A program made the translations under genes and the position numbers. From Lunularia cruciata (Eukaryota > Streptophyta > Marchantiopsida > Lunulariales > Lunulariaceae), in NCBI GenBank assembly GCA_948567375.1, contig OX419762.1, positions 44,497,034-44,561,033 on the forward strand: a stretch of 64,000 bases of DNA. The letters are read 5' to 3'. Under the pieces are notes generated by a model. The model made no database searches, had not been told where the DNA came from, and saw nothing but the letters and a program-made list of their open reading frames with translations. Shown piece by piece: positions 11,706 to 24,700 of the stretch; position 1 is the stretch's first letter, and the number at the start of each line of letters is the position of its first letter.

Positions 11706-13860
11706 TTTGGAGGCCAAACAAATGAATTAGGCCTTGATGTAGATCCCCCAACAAAGAAAAGGCTAGCCATTCCTCCCCCCAAGTTTGTCTCATCAAGAGC
11801 TCTCCAATGATACCTCACCTATGCAATTTCAAGATTCTTACAAGAAGATTCCCTAAAGATTCTTTTTGATCAAAGATGGTTTGACCAACCAAATAGGATC
11901 AGAACCGAAATGTCACCCATGCATGAAACTAAACTAAAGGTAGAGCTCACTGACATGTCACCAATCCTTGTATCTAATCCAAGGGTGGAGCTTCCTTTAG
12001 GGAAGTCCCTTTGCTATATAATACATTCAAGGTGCTTCTTTGGGGCATCAGAGGTTGAGTGTGAAATTATGTGTTTCTTCTTTTGTGTTTCTCTTGAGAT
12101 CTCCTATCCTCAAAATATTACAAATCCACATTCTCTTAATTAATAGTATAGTGTATTGAAACTACTTATAAAATGCACATGCAATCCAATAAAAAATACA
12201 TAAGTAATTGGTGGAATTGTAAACAAGAAAATATGTGCACTAAATACCATCCAAGTATTCAATTTCACTTTAATTTGAACCTCTAATTTAAATGAAATTA
12301 ATCAATTTAATTTCTAACTATTATACCAAGAAAGAAAGAAAATAAAATAAATAAAAATTTAGTTTCACTTGATAGTAAGTAAAAATAATATCTTTGAGAA
12401 ATGGAACCTCAATAGAATGAAAGATATATTTATAAATATACATCATTAAAAATAAATAATTTATTTTGGAAAATTCTTAAGATATTATTTACTTTTCATG
12501 AATCAAATTACTACCAAATCAAATCTTACCAAAAAATAGAGAACAACCAATAATATTTTTGTCAAAGTGAAATGCTTTGCTCTATAAATATTTCTCTCAA
12601 TAAATTCATATCAAGTGACCCCAATTTGATCCATTGGTTACCTTCAATAGGTTTTTCCAAATCAAAAGATCTATCTACTAACAAACTTATTAGCGTATTA
12701 CTCATGAGCACATTTTAATCTACAATTTCTACATTTGTGTTTGTGGCGTTCCAATAATAGATATACTTGAAACAACTAAGGATGCCACCAAACACATTGG
12801 CATCTCCATGAGTTCAAAAAGATTTGGAGTTCAAATTGGTAACTTATAGGATACTTAATTATCAGTTTGATAAACTTTGTATATAATAGGGGTTTCAATA
12901 GTAAGAAAGATAGAACCTTATGGGTAGAAGGTGGATGCCTTAAAAATTTTGTGAGAACCTATAAAAAAAGACTAATGACTAAATACCACCATTAAAATTT
13001 TGATGGAATTTGGTTTTGAGCTAGGGTGGTTTCATTTATAGAGTTCAGGGGTTAGTTACGGGTAAAATTAGAGGAAGGATATTGATCAAAACACTAAAAA
13101 ACTTACATAGAAGAATTAAAAGAAAATTAGAAGGAGAAGAGGAGCTAAATGGATCAAGGCCAAGCACATCACTTGAGAAATTCAAACTTTCTCTCTCACA
13201 ATTTTAATTATTCAATGAATCCAAAGTTGAAATAATGGAATTGATTTCATTTCATGTGGATCATTGACATCTCAAATTGGAGCCGCCAGCCCTACTCATC
13301 TTGGACCCTAGTACTTTGCATTTAGTGCTCTTGGATTGTAGTTTGTAAAATTGTACCGGTGCTCTATCTTAGATTGGAGCTCTATTTGGGATTATAGTTT
13401 GAAAAATTGCACTAGTAGATATTATGAAGTACAAAAATTTGGATCTTTGTCCTAATCCAATATCAATTCAAGTCTTTGCATATCTCCTAAAGATTGCACT
13501 TTCCAACATCTGCTCAAGAAAATGGTTATATTTGCCTCTACTCCTTCTTTTGTTTCCATTGAGGCCAAAATAAAATTTGAAGATGAGAGGTTTTGTATAT
13601 GTCCTATCATTATGTGCAAACTTTAGATTATTTAGAAGATGAAGAGCATTTTGCATAAAGTATAGGGAGAATTTGCAAGAAACCAGTTTAGAAGAGCACT
13701 ACTTTCAACTTATTTGGCAATTATTTGGTATGACATGGAAAAGGCTTTCACTAGTCTATGATAGGAGATAAATTATATAAGAAATGTGCATGCTATATAA
13801 AATCATACAAAGATGCTTTGTGCGCCAGCCTAGCTTTCACCTAGGATGAACCTCTCATTG
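11706..13860. other. AT-rich spacer, no recognisable gene
   Basis: No frame here shows a recognisable domain. Base composition is even more AT-rich between 12.1 and 12.6 kb. Confidence 0.5.
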
Positions 13861-13867
13861 CTATTAT

Positions 13868-14500
13868 TGTAACACACCAAGGACTAAGAAGGCAAAGAAC
13901 CAACACTCCATCACACTCCTCCAAGGCTAAGACTCCAAGGCACCTCCAACACTCAAGTATTGCTCACTAGTGAACTCAGTGAGAGAGAGATAGTTGCAAA
14001 TGAAAGGATCATGAATACCTCCTCATCCCTAGCTTATATATTTGTAAAAAATTTACACACCAAAGTTACTAATTGCCAAATTTACTCAAGTTACTAGGCT
14101 AAAAGTTAAATAAAGTCAAAAGATCTAAAGGAATATCTAAGCACATGGGAATAATCCCATGGATAGTTGATCTTATCCTCACCTACCATCTAAGTCAAGG
14201 ATTCCTTCACATTTGCTATCCTTGGATTATAGAAAAATCAGTACCAACAAGGCTTGTAGGTCCAACAGTCCTCAACTCTTCAAAGTCAAATAACTAGGAG
14301 CAATACCAAGTCAATACATTAGAAGACAAAATAGTGATGCTCACTCTTTTCTCTTCCTCTAGAATAGGGTCACCTTCATCTTAGCTAGGACTAACTCTAG
14401 ATAATCATGACTAATGTAAAACCTTAGCTAAACCAATTTAGATAATATCTCTCCAATACTTGGAATACCAAACTTGATATCTCTATAAAGTATACATGCA
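13868..14500 (-). repeat. Gypsy-family LTR, inverted copy (probable solo LTR)
   Basis: Read on the minus strand, this matches the LTRs at 5585 and 6592. It starts on the + strand as TGTAACACACCAAGGACTAAG, the complement of the LTR 3' end (CTTAGTCCTTGGTGTGTTACA). It then shows the complements of CTTGGAGTCTTAGCCTTGG, TTGCAACTATCTCTC and the TATAAG region. Similarity fades near 14,490 before the other LTR end. No internal element sequence is adjacent. Confidence 0.7.
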
Positions 14501-14753
14501 TAAATGTATTAGAGCTTGGAATTGGAAGGACGAGCACACCAAAGAAGGACTCATTGAGAAGAAATTGAAAGGTGTTTGGGGGATCATAGATGATAAATTA
14601 AATCATCTTTGCCCCTATTTTATGATATTTGGCCATAGAGCAAAGATTGCTTCCTTGGCACTTGTAAGCATGGGAATTGGCATGGCCAAAGGAACAGGGC
14701 AACATGATGGGATGTTAAACTTGAAGAAGAGGAAGTTGACACTCCAAGTTTGA
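14496..14753 (+). pseudogene. Unrecognised relic with a DDKLN motif
   Basis: An open frame of 85 residues contains KGVWGIIDDKLNHLCPYF. A related phrase, CRTVDDKLNRMCPHF, occurs in a decayed minus-strand ORF at about 31.1 kb. The shared words suggest both derive from one repeated gene family, perhaps transposon-borne. I do not recognise the family. No complete gene is present. Confidence 0.3.
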
Positions 14754-16630
14754 GAATCACTCAAGCATTTTCTTATACATTCCTCAAGTTGGATTTAATT
14801 CCTTTATTTGTCCCTTGTACTCAAGTATGTGCTCTCCTTGTGCTTTGTATGCACATACATGCACTACTATAAGACAATACATGTGCTTTGTATGCATGCA
14901 TGTGCACTACTATAAGACAATATGTGTTTGCCATTAGCTGCATGCAGCCATATGTACTTATAAGAGGAGCCCTCTAGCTCATATGTGCTTGTTTATTATT
15001 TAAAATAAATCTACTATGTTCAGGTGCCTCCCGTGATATCCTCATAAGCTGCCTCTAGCTCAATCCTCAACAAGTCTAGAGTTGTATGTGCCTCTACTAA
15101 CTCATCATTCTATGTATGAAGTTATAGAATATAGAAGATAGCATATCAAATTAGGTGAAAGAGATTAGTTGCAAAAAGGCATTTTAGATATTGAAAAATA
15201 CATGCAAACCATCCATTACTTGTTCATTTTTAGAATATTTATTATATGTGGTGAAATGACATAAAAACTTGAATATTACATCTAAAATATACTCTTACTC
15301 ACCCTCTACATATCATGCTCCTCACCCTCTTCCTCACCCTCATCTTGTGCATCATGGAATAGTACCTCTTCCTCTAATGAAACATTTGACTTGTCTCCAT
15401 TGCTCTCATATGATGCCTCATCCTCTCCCATAAAGCCTCTCTCAACAAAGAGATGAGTGAGAATCTGCCTCATATGAGTCACCTTGAATCTATGCCCATC
15501 AAGATCTAAATCTACCTTTGTAAGACTATTACCTTGGCCTTCATAATAGAAAACACTATCTCTACCCAATCATAGTCCTCTACACAAGGTTTCCTAAGTT
15601 TTGGCTTCACATTCAAAATGATCTATCCATGCACAAATTTAGGTCTCCTAGTTGGAACAAAGAAGGAACACATGATCTGAAAAAAGGCCAGAATCCTAGA
15701 TGTGCACATTGACTTGCAAAATACCTACCTGCTTTTTAATAAAAAATACTAAACCAATCCATCTCTAAAGTGTAAGGAACAGATCTCTTCTTATTGTGTT
15801 CTACCCCGTGGCAAAGCAAGTGCTTCATGAATCATACCAACACTCAAAAGTGAACTCCCTACTTCTGACTTTGGCCTTCTTTGTTTCTTGGTTCCAAGAT
15901 GAGACAAATTCTTTGCATAAATATATTGGAAACACAAACTTTCAAGAATGAACCACAAACTTACAAGATAAAGAACCAAAAATTAAGTGATTAATACACA
16001 ATTAAGAAAAAATAAATATATAACATATGAGCATGGTCTGACTGGTAGGAAGGTTTTAAAACATTCACAGTTTGCAAACATCCAAGAAACATAATCTAAC
16101 ACTCTTGGATATGCTGGCCAACACTAAATATGTGCTTGACTGTGCTGGTATTTGTTGGCAAAAGTTGTTTGCTTATGGGTATGCAACTGACGGTGCTCAT
16201 ATATGCTAGACTAAACCAGGTATGCATTGGTGTCTGCTAGAGTTTTAGTTGACTACATATGTATGGTATGTACTACTGAAGTGAAAAGGCATACAAACTT
16301 GGTGACAATTGTAGAGAAAAGCCACTATGCAGAAAAAAATCATAAAATAACCTATAGTAATAAATGAATACTACATAACTCATAGAACCTAACCAAATCA
16401 TGTAGCAAATGTCACAAGCTAGTCATATAGCGGATGCAAATGAAAAAATGCAAGTAATGGTCAAGTATTCTTATAGGAGGATGTGGGTATTCCTTGCTGA
16501 CAAGAATTTTCAGACCCCTTATGTCCAAGTCTATCTCCCAAACCCCTTGGACCACCTCCTTGATCTGATGTTTATCCATCTAACACCAATAGATGAATGT
16601 TTAGCAATCTTGGAGGGTGTGGAAGTTTAT
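14754..16630. other. Spacer with one short duplication and an acidic minus-strand ORF
   Basis: A duplication of about 50 bp (TGTGCTTTGTATGCA then GCACTACTATAAGACAATA) lies at 14838-14925. The minus-strand frame at 15306-15569 has an acidic tail (EGEEEGEEHDM) and no recognised domain; it may be a fragment of a decayed transposon protein. Otherwise nothing is supported. Confidence 0.4.
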
Positions 16631-16639
16631 TAACCAATA

Positions 16640-18110
16640 TCCCTTGTGGAAACTTTCTATGTTATCTTCATCCATCACTCGTAGATAGGAGAAAATTACT
16701 GCCATTGCTCGTTTTAAACTCTTGCCTTTGAAACTCCTACCACTTCACAGATATACACCCAGTTCTATGAGTGATATTCTAGAAATTTTCAACTATCTTC
16801 ATCCAGACCTCTATCACCTCCAAATGTTCAGACTCTCATGAATAGAAAATTTTCTGACTTTGGAAAGCTCTCAAAAACTTTCTCTTCTCATGTTTAAAAG
16901 ATAGCAATTCTAGATTCTCTCACCTTTGAAAAGCTCACATTCAAAAGATTCACAATTCTAGACTCTCTCACCTTTGAAAAACTCCCGCCCTTGAAATTTA
17001 TCTTCAAAAAGCTCTCAATCTTTGGCACTCTCTTCTCTCATATTTCAGATTCAAAACTTGTCCTCTCAAATTCAGAACCTGTCCTCTGATCTCACTTTTC
17101 TCCAAATAATTCTCCCAAAACCTCTCTTTCATCACCCAACCTGATTTAGATAAGTTCTCTCAAAAAATTATCTCTTTTCTCACTTGATTCACTCTAGCTT
17201 TGAAATGCCAAATATTTTAGACCTCAATCTCTTCCCTCCACCAAATTTCATCACTCAATAGTAATTTCTCTCTCCCAGTCCTCCCAGTCCTCCCAAACCT
17301 TGATTCCCTCTCTTTCCTCCATCCAATTCACTCTTTTGGCAATTTTTCTCCCAAACTTTCTTTCCTCCACCAATTTCTCCACTCCCAAACCTTGCCTTCT
17401 TTCAAACTTCTTTCCTCCACCAATTTGAATAAAATTGAAAATGTCATCTTTGATATATCAAATCAAATGTCTCACACTTGATCACATGTCATGCTCTCCA
17501 CTCAAACTTCCTCTCTTCCCTTGAAATTCCATTTTTTTAATGTTTATCAAACCCTCTCTTTGGATATTCAACTCTCCTCTTGAACTATCAAAGCCCTCTC
17601 TTCATGCACTAAACTCTCCTTTCCTAAACTTGAACTCTATCACTAAGGAATTGGTATGAGAGGGAATAAAGTCTGAATTCCATCCATTTCCCCATTCTCT
17701 ATATTTTATCAAAATTCTTTCCTTGGTCTCTCTTTTCTCCACCAATTTGAGTTCAATTGCAAATGTCACCCATGATATGTGAAATCAAATCAAATGTCTT
17801 GCACTTGGTCACATATCATGCTCTCCACTCAAACTTCCACTCTTTCCTTGGACTTTCAAAATTTGCCAAAAAACCATCAAATGTATGCCAAACCTTCTCT
17901 TTGTGCACTCAACCCTCCTCTCAAAATTTCAAGATGCTAAAAAATTATCAAAGAACTATGTCAAACTCCTCTCTTTGTGCACTCAACTCTCCTTTCATGA
18001 ACTTGAACTCTATCAAAATCCATGAAATAGCAATTAAGGACCCAGAGTCTCTAGTCTCTCTTCTTTCTCAATACAAAATCCTATAGAGGATTTTCCTTAG
18101 AGAATTTGCT
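16640..18110. repeat. Pyrimidine-rich block with a tandem duplication of about 335 bp
   Basis: The + strand is dominated by C and T (CTCTC, TTCTCC, CTTTC words). Within it, CTCCACCAATTTGA, AATTGAAAATGTCA/AATTGCAAATGTCA, ATGCTCTCCACTCAAACTTCC and CTCTTTGTGCACTCAA recur about 335 bp apart (about 17,410-17,735 and 17,745-18,070). The open frame at 17757-18086 follows from this composition and has no domain support. Confidence 0.6.
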
Positions 18111-18624
18111 CAAAATGGAAATATGAATCTCAAAAACCTGGATTTCTCTCAACCACTCAACACAACCCTTCTCAATGCATCTATTCAAATATCCATATTG
18201 TTTCTTGCTAAAAGTTGAATCCTCTCAAATGTACACATGATCAAAATCACAAGCCAATGACATCAACACCCAATGGATACCAACATACTTTATACTCCAT
18301 ATATGGACTTGTATTATTAAAGTGACTAAGATCCAACAATTCCATGCACCAATGCATGTGCATTTGGGTGCATAGCAATGTTTTCAAGCATAGCTTAGTG
18401 GAGACTCAATATAAAATACAAGAATTTTCAAAAAATGGAAAATTGTTTTATTTTATGTTATTAACAAACTTGTTATAACATTTATCATGGATTAAGAAGA
18501 TCATCTGATTGCCATTGGAGAGAAAGACAACATTGCACTCCCATACTTCTTGTCTCCTCTTTGCTTTGCTCAAGCGTCATTATAGGACCTTGGTATAAAC
18601 ATCTACCTCTGCCTCCTCTACAAA

Positions 18625-18960
18625 ATCACCATCTTCCATGACCAAATATCTGCTCGGTTTAATAAAAGATTATGTAAAATAACACATACACTAATACATT
18701 TTAATATATATGCATTTCTTCTTGGATGTTTGAGTTGTATCCTTAATTCCCCAAGAAAATGCCAATGGGCTTTTGGCACTCCAAGACAATGTTCATTCAA
18801 TACTCTTGTTCTTGCCAGACATTTGTTAGAAAGGTGATTTTCTTTGGTTTGTGTCTACTTGAACAAGTGCACAAGATGGTTCATTGGAAAATAGCCCTAG
18901 TCATCAAGTAGATATTGATTCTAGTCAAACATGGTACATGCTTCTTCCTTATTCAAATCT
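18625..18960 (-). pseudogene. PIF/Harbinger (HARBI1-like, DDE_Tnp_4) transposase C-terminal fragment
   Basis: The minus-strand translation contains NEHCLGVPKAHWHFLGELRI, then RRNAYILKCISVCVILHNLL. This is the conserved C-terminal region of plant PIF/Harbinger transposases: N-E-x-x-x-G-x-x-K-x-R-W, L-R-x-x-x, then the A-C-x-x-L-H-N-x-L box. Upstream residues (GYFPMNHLVHLFK) fit the G-Y-x-x-x-x-x-L-x-x-P-F segment. Stops lie within it, and the catalytic N-terminal part is missing. A second fragment of the same family lies at 23.1 kb on the other strand. Confidence 0.75.
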
Positions 18961-19097
18961 GCATACAGGGGATATTTCTTCAAACACATCATATCATGAC
19001 AAAAACCAAGCATTTTTATAATCAATGTGAACACATAATTTATATATATAATAAAAGCTTCATTCAATACATCATAAGATACACATGTGTTGATATC

Positions 19098-19161
19098 AAA
19101 GCTCAAAGCTCAAAGCTCAAAGCTCAACCCTCAATTAATTATTAAACATTCACTCAAATGA

Positions 19162-19223
<62 letters not shown>
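19098..19223. repeat. Microsatellites: AAAGCTC heptamer, (AT)n and (GT)n
   Basis: Four copies of AAAGCTC occupy 19098-19127. A compound (AT)n(GT)n repeat occupies 19162-19223, with about 23 GT units. Confidence 0.95.
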
Positions 19224-19224
<1 letters not shown>

Positions 19225-20760
19225 ATTGCTCCTACTTACCCTTGGTAAAGTGTATTATTCTTCTCTTGTTGTCATAGATGACTTGAAAATTGATGGAATA
19301 TAACCCTTTCAAATTGTAATATAATTTTGCATCTATGGTTGGTTGTTGTACTAAAGGAAACAAAGTATATTGACAAGACCTACGCATCTTGGGAACCCTT
19401 TGTAAGTAAATAAGGAGAAAATTCTAAGGCACTCTTCCTTGTCTAGCTAATCCATTTCCTTCTTGAGTATACAAATACATGCAGATATGAATCTCTTGGT
19501 GAATAAAATTGTGTATCCTACAATAATGCCACAAATATTAAGGCCCCTTGCTACACAAGTACTTTTGCATTATGCCCAAATCTATCTAGTACTATTGCCA
19601 CTTAGATCCATACAAGAGTTTGGTTTCTCCAATGTATTTTCCTAAAAATTGGGTTCACTTTTATAATATCTACAAGTGCATAGAATTATTCTAAGTCCAT
19701 GCAAGTTAGTTTTCTAAAGGTTCAAGCATCCAAATCTTGACAATACTTCAAAAAAATACCAAACACTAAGTAATGTGCAATTTGGGTAGTAGATACCTTT
19801 ACCAATTTAACAATTCCCACCACCTAAATAACATGTCTCAAGGGCTTTCATCACTATTCCATTCCTCCTTGAGGTTCCATTCATAACACATCTTTGCTCT
19901 AATACATCATTCAATCAATTTTACAATATTCCTACTCAATTTCAAATGACCCCTAATATGCAACATCCTACCCTCTCAACCTAATCACACATGCCTGATT
20001 ACACAAGCACTCATTTGATTACCTAAGAGTTTTTGATTTACACAATCACCAAAAGCTGCTCAAAACCTATCACAACTATAACATAAGCAATAAGCAAGGA
20101 AAACAAGCATATCACCCTTTGGAAGGAAGGAGAGAGGTGAGCATACTCATGAATTTTAATTTTGAATCACAAAAATCACATTTAATGTTTGTTTAATATT
20201 TATGGAGTCTTTGTCATCCATGAAAAGTCATGGATCACCTTTTGTCCCACAAAATTGCTCATTGAATATTGTTGGATGCTCATAAAATCACCTCTTTCTC
20301 CTCTAGCCCTACACATAAAAATCTATAAAATTTCTTATGGAGGAGGTCTATGGGTAGTTGTAAACTTACTGTTGAAAAACCCCTATTTATCAACATTGTG
20401 CTAACAACCATAAGATTGAGAACTAGGGAGCTGGTCTTATACAACAATCTAGAAGCACTCTTGCTATGCCCTCTAGAACTTGTTATCTTGGGATCTCATG
20501 CTATATACCCTATCCTATTCTTTGGACATCTTAAAATCAGTCTATGAACTTGTCTGGACTTTGTTTCTCCATGGTTCCATAAGCACCTGGTTATGAATCC
20601 TTACAATTTCCTTCTTTGGTTTGCATGTTGAAGGAACATTTCTACCACAATCTTCAAAGCATTGGAAATAGTGAGCAAAGCTTACTTTGGTGATCAATCT
20701 TGCTGATTGTTACCAAGATTGATTAGAGCAGATTGCTACCGCTCAATCAGAGCAGGTTTC
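19224..20760. other. Spacer, no recognisable gene
   Basis: Only short frames without domain signal. Confidence 0.45.
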
Positions 20761-20770
20761 AGATCTGTCT

Positions 20771-20818
20771 TAGGGTGCCAATCACGGTATCAATCTTGCT
20801 ATTGCGATTGGCACCCTA
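20771..20818. repeat. Inverted repeat, 13 bp arms
   Basis: TAGGGTGCCAATC (20771-20783) is exactly complementary to GATTGGCACCCTA (20806-20818), with a 22 nt spacer. Confidence 0.8.
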
Positions 20819-20982
20819 GGACTACTAATCTGCAGTAGTAGAGGATTCTTCCACCACAACTTCTTGTGAAGCCCAAAAATTCTCTTGCTCTCAAAATGGC
20901 AGGGAAGGAGAATTATAGCAATGCAAATGATCACTATTTTCCAAACTCATCATAGTCAATTTTTCCTTCTAGATCAACAATT

Positions 20983-21013
20983 AAATTGCTGATTCTGATA
21001 GAATCAGCAATTT
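20983..21013. repeat. Near-perfect palindrome, 14 bp arms, 3 nt loop
   Basis: AAATTGCTGATTCT (20983-20996) and AGAATCAGCAATTT (21000-21013) are exact reverse complements around GAT. Confidence 0.9.
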
Positions 21014-21417
21014 ACATTATAGTTCTTTGTGTAAGGAAGTAAAGGAACACTTCAAGAGTACCACAACTTTCAGCTCCATGACAAGACAATTTTTTTGGTT
21101 TTAAACCTCAGTTCTATCAAAGCTAAAGACCAATTGAGATTTTTGGATTTGATCTACATACCAACAAGCATACCAACAAGAGTACTTTCTTGCTTCTTTT
21201 TGGCTCATAGAAACTCATGCTAATATCAGTTGTAAGCATAGTATTATCAAGGAAGACTTGAGATTCACCTAAAAGAATGAACCTAGTTTTGCAACTAAGG
21301 CTTAAGCTACATGCTAGGGTTCAAGACTCTACAAAACGTCTTGAACAAACAATAGGGGTTTTAGAATTAAAGTTACAAAGCTTTGTATATTTTCTAAACT
21401 CTTTTATGAAGCCTATT

Positions 21418-21446
21418 GGCCCATAACCGAAAGGTGGTTATGGGCC
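21418..21446. repeat. Hairpin, 11 bp arms, 7 nt loop
   Basis: GGCCCATAACC (21418-21428) pairs with GGTTATGGGCC (21436-21446) around GAAAGGT. Confidence 0.85.
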
Positions 21447-21899
21447 GCTTGAAAAGCATAAGTAGAGCTCATACGGAGTTCTGCCCAAGTTCCTTATTTT
21501 CAATGAACTCCATAATATGTGGTTTGTAGGAAATAAAGGATATGGAGTTTAAATGGATACTCCATAAAACAGTAATTTCACTTAGGATTAGTAATGGATT
21601 GCTTGATTTGAATTTGAATTTGTCTCTAAACACAAGAAAAATGACCCAAGAGGTGATGGGGCTATCTCCGCTTCTTTGCTTTGCTTGAGCTTGAGCTCTC
21701 AATTCTGATTGTTGTGTGAGCTCTCCATTTCTTGATTGCTGTGTGAGCTCTCAATTTCTCAATTGTCACATTTATTGATTGTTGCATGAACTCTCCATTT
21801 GTCAATTATGATAATTGTAATCTTTGCTTACTGTTTGTTCTCCATTGCTCACATGCCTCTCCTTATCTTATCTTATGTAGAACCTTTCAATTCTCTTGT

Positions 21900-22700
21900 G
21901 AAAAGAGGGTTCTGATTGAATGTTAGTTTTAGTGTAAGTGCTTTATTGAGGAAATGACAAACTTCTTTTCTCTAGAGTACCATGTGAGGTATTTTACTTT
22001 GCCCTGTAGGTACCATTCAGAATAGCCTTAGAGCACCTTATCAATCATCCAAGTGTTATATCATCATCTTGCAAATCAAGCACAAGAGAGAACATCACAA
22101 TTGGATATTTGGAATGTCACAAGGCTGAGATTTGATCCTTTTAGAATATCACCATGAAGATTTGACTATTTTTGAGTTTGGTGAGAGTGACTATTTTTAT
22201 GAGCAATTAAGTACCTTTTAGTAGAGCATGTCATGGGGTAGTTCATGCCAAGAACTAAAAAGAAACTTAAAAAGATGTATACAATGGAATATATAAATAG
22301 ATATGGAGATTGAGGATGAGGATTACAAATGCTTACTATACTTAGAAAATGAAGAGAAGGTCAAGATACACTAGAATTGTTGCTCAAGTGGTGGGAGTAT
22401 GCACATTCCCATAGGTATCTAGAACTAAGAGCTACATATCTTCATAGCAAGGAATTTGTAATTAAGTAGTTTAAAGGTCTAGATGTGAGGTGTGATGTTG
22501 CATTCTAATAGTTGACTAGAATGGATGTTGAGTCTTTTTCCACATTAGTGGATCTTATAAAGGGTCATGAAGTATTTAAAAGAACCATAGGTGAGAGTAA
22601 ACATTTGTGTGGATCCAAGTAGCTATAACTCTTGATAGATTTGGGCATCACAAGCAATGGAGCTTGTATTGAAAGGGAGTTAAATATTTGGGGCATTACT
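21900..22700. other. Possible decayed gag-like coding stretch
   Basis: Between 22.3 and 22.6 kb the + strand reads, with stops, as LKWWEYAHSHRYLELRATYL and then a Lys-rich stretch. It may be the remnant of a retroelement gag or another transposon ORF. No domain can be named. Confidence 0.2.
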
Positions 22701-23109
22701 ATTGGTTCAACCATAGCTTTTACCAACAAGTCATGTTAAATATTTTAAGCATATGTGAAGTCAAATAGCATGGCCAAAGCAAGATGAGATAAGAAGAATA
22801 CCTATAGTTTTTTCCTAGAAAGGTTTCCTTGGTTTTGTAGGTTTATAAAATGGAACATTGTTTCCTGTTGCAACTTGATCCAATGTAGATGGAGAAATAT
22901 ATTTCAGAAGGAAGTGCTCTTATCAAATAAAAAAGCAAGTGATTTTCAATGATAAAAGACAAACTATACATTTCATTAGAGGTAAGCAAGCATATAGATG
23001 TGAGTTATAATTCAAGTTGTGAGCAATGGATTTAATATAAATTTTAATTATTATGTAATTTTATTAATATGCAAGAATGCTTCGGTCATGTCACAACATG
23101 ACTTAACTA

Positions 23110-23625
23110 AAAAAGTCATCATTGTGGAATGATTTGAACCGCATGGAAGATTCCAACAGTTTTGAGGCAAGTGAATATTTCTTAGGTGATTTTGGTTATA
23201 TCCCAATACATCACCTAGTTCATACCTTCAAGCAAGCCCGGTGGGAGGACAAGCAAGAGTTCAATAAATATAAATATTTGGCAAAGACTAGTTGGATAAA
23301 CAAGCATTGTAAAGGAGTACTGAAAGCTAGATTTCATTCACTCTATGAGTTAAGAGTAAAGTTGAAAGATACAAGTAGAAATGCATATTTGTAGAAATGG
23401 GTTAGTGCTTGTATTATTTTACCCAAATTTTGTACAGACAGATCTATTGTTTGGCTATAAAATGATAGAGGTTTTACTTAGGAAACTCAACTAGATACAA
23501 AAAACCTTCAGAATGGAGTGGAACTTGACAGAGAAGAAAGCAAGTCAAGGTTGATGCAACAATGCCTTGCTTATGATCAAGAGGAAGAAGAACATGAACT
23601 TGTTATTCCAATATGAATAAATAAT
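23110..23625 (+). pseudogene. PIF/Harbinger transposase C-terminal fragment, second copy
   Basis: An open frame (23122-23394) reads YFLGDFGYIPIHHLVHTFKQ, then the NKHCKGVLKARFHSLYELRV box typical of plant Harbinger transposases, then SRNAYL and a stop. In the same frame WVSACIILPKF resembles the C-terminal ACIILHNF box with its HN lost, and an acidic tail (YDQEEEEHELVIPI) ends at a stop near 23,615. The N-terminal DDE part was not found. It diverges from the 18.6 kb copy, so they are two old insertions, not one duplicated piece. Confidence 0.75.
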
Positions 23626-24360
23626 TTTTGTTATGCACTTACTCCTTGAGTTGTTTAAACTTGAGTTAGTTTTCATGTAGCGCTCTATCTTGTTTGTGCT
23701 TGCACTACAAGTCTTTTGATGCTTGAGGAAGCCCCTAGATGGTGCACATTTTCCTTGAAAGATGCCACTTGAAGATGCTTCATTTCATGCCTCACAAAGG
23801 TGCCAATTGGCACCCCACCACTCTTGGACAATGCTATTCAACACTTGTTAATCCCAAACAGCACTTGTTAATGCCCATTGCCTATTGGAAGGCACTCGAT
23901 GTTGATGGAAGACATTGGTTGGTGCGCTGGGTAGTGGAAGCAGCTGGTTGACACCCATTGTCTCTTGGGACAGCTGGGTAGGCACCAATTGGCAATGTGT
24001 TGTGCCGTTGTCGGGGAATTTGTTTGGCCTCGAGAGTGCACCGGGCACCTGGCTGCTTGTGCTTAGTTTGTCCTCGGCTTTCCCAAAACTGGCTAGCTCA
24101 CACGGTTTCAGCTATGGTTTTGGGACCTGACGGTTCCTAGGAGAGGCTGGAATTTTATTTTTAGGATCAACAACTAGTATTCTATTCAGCTCAACCAAGC
24201 CAGACTACTGAGTCGAACCTTTCATATAGACGGACTAAGAGCTCCTAAAATGGAGCTTCCACAACGCTAGTCACAAGTCAAACACACCATCATCTCAGCT
24301 CTACTAGACTTGCAAAATTTTCTTTCCTGTCTAGCCTTCTCTCTCTTGTAAGGTCATTCA
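23626..24360. other. Spacer rich in GGCACC/GGTGCC words
   Basis: No gene was recognised. Words such as GCACCAATTGGCA and GTTGATGG recur here and, more loosely, at 27.7-27.95 and 29.4-29.6 kb. This suggests a diverged interspersed family. Confidence 0.3.
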
Positions 24361-24611
24361 TTCTCTTGCAAAGAAACCCATTTTCTGCCCTACATTCTCA
24401 AGGCCTTGTTTTCTTGCAAAAATTTCTCTCCTCTACCCTGCACTCCTTCAAGGCATACTCCATGTCATTTGTTCATCTGGCCACTGTCATGCTCAATAGC
24501 ACTTTCAAAAGTTTCTCTCTCCTTCTGTCACAAACCAAGGCCAAGCAACCTTTGAAAATTCTCTTCATTAATTCACTCTTGTCCAGACCAAGCCCTAGAG
24601 ACTCTCGCTCC

Positions 24612-24700
24612 TTCACTTTGAACAGTCTCTCATTCACTTTGTCCAATCTCTCATTTACTCTGCCCAGTCTCTCATTCACTCTGCCCAGTCTCTCCTTCAT
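24612..24700. repeat. 21 bp tandem array, about four units
   Basis: Successive units run GTCTCTCATTCACTYTGYCCA with small changes: one A-for-G and one C/T exchange. The block reads as a seven-residue repeat (SLSFTLP) in the pyrimidine-rich frame. Confidence 0.85.
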
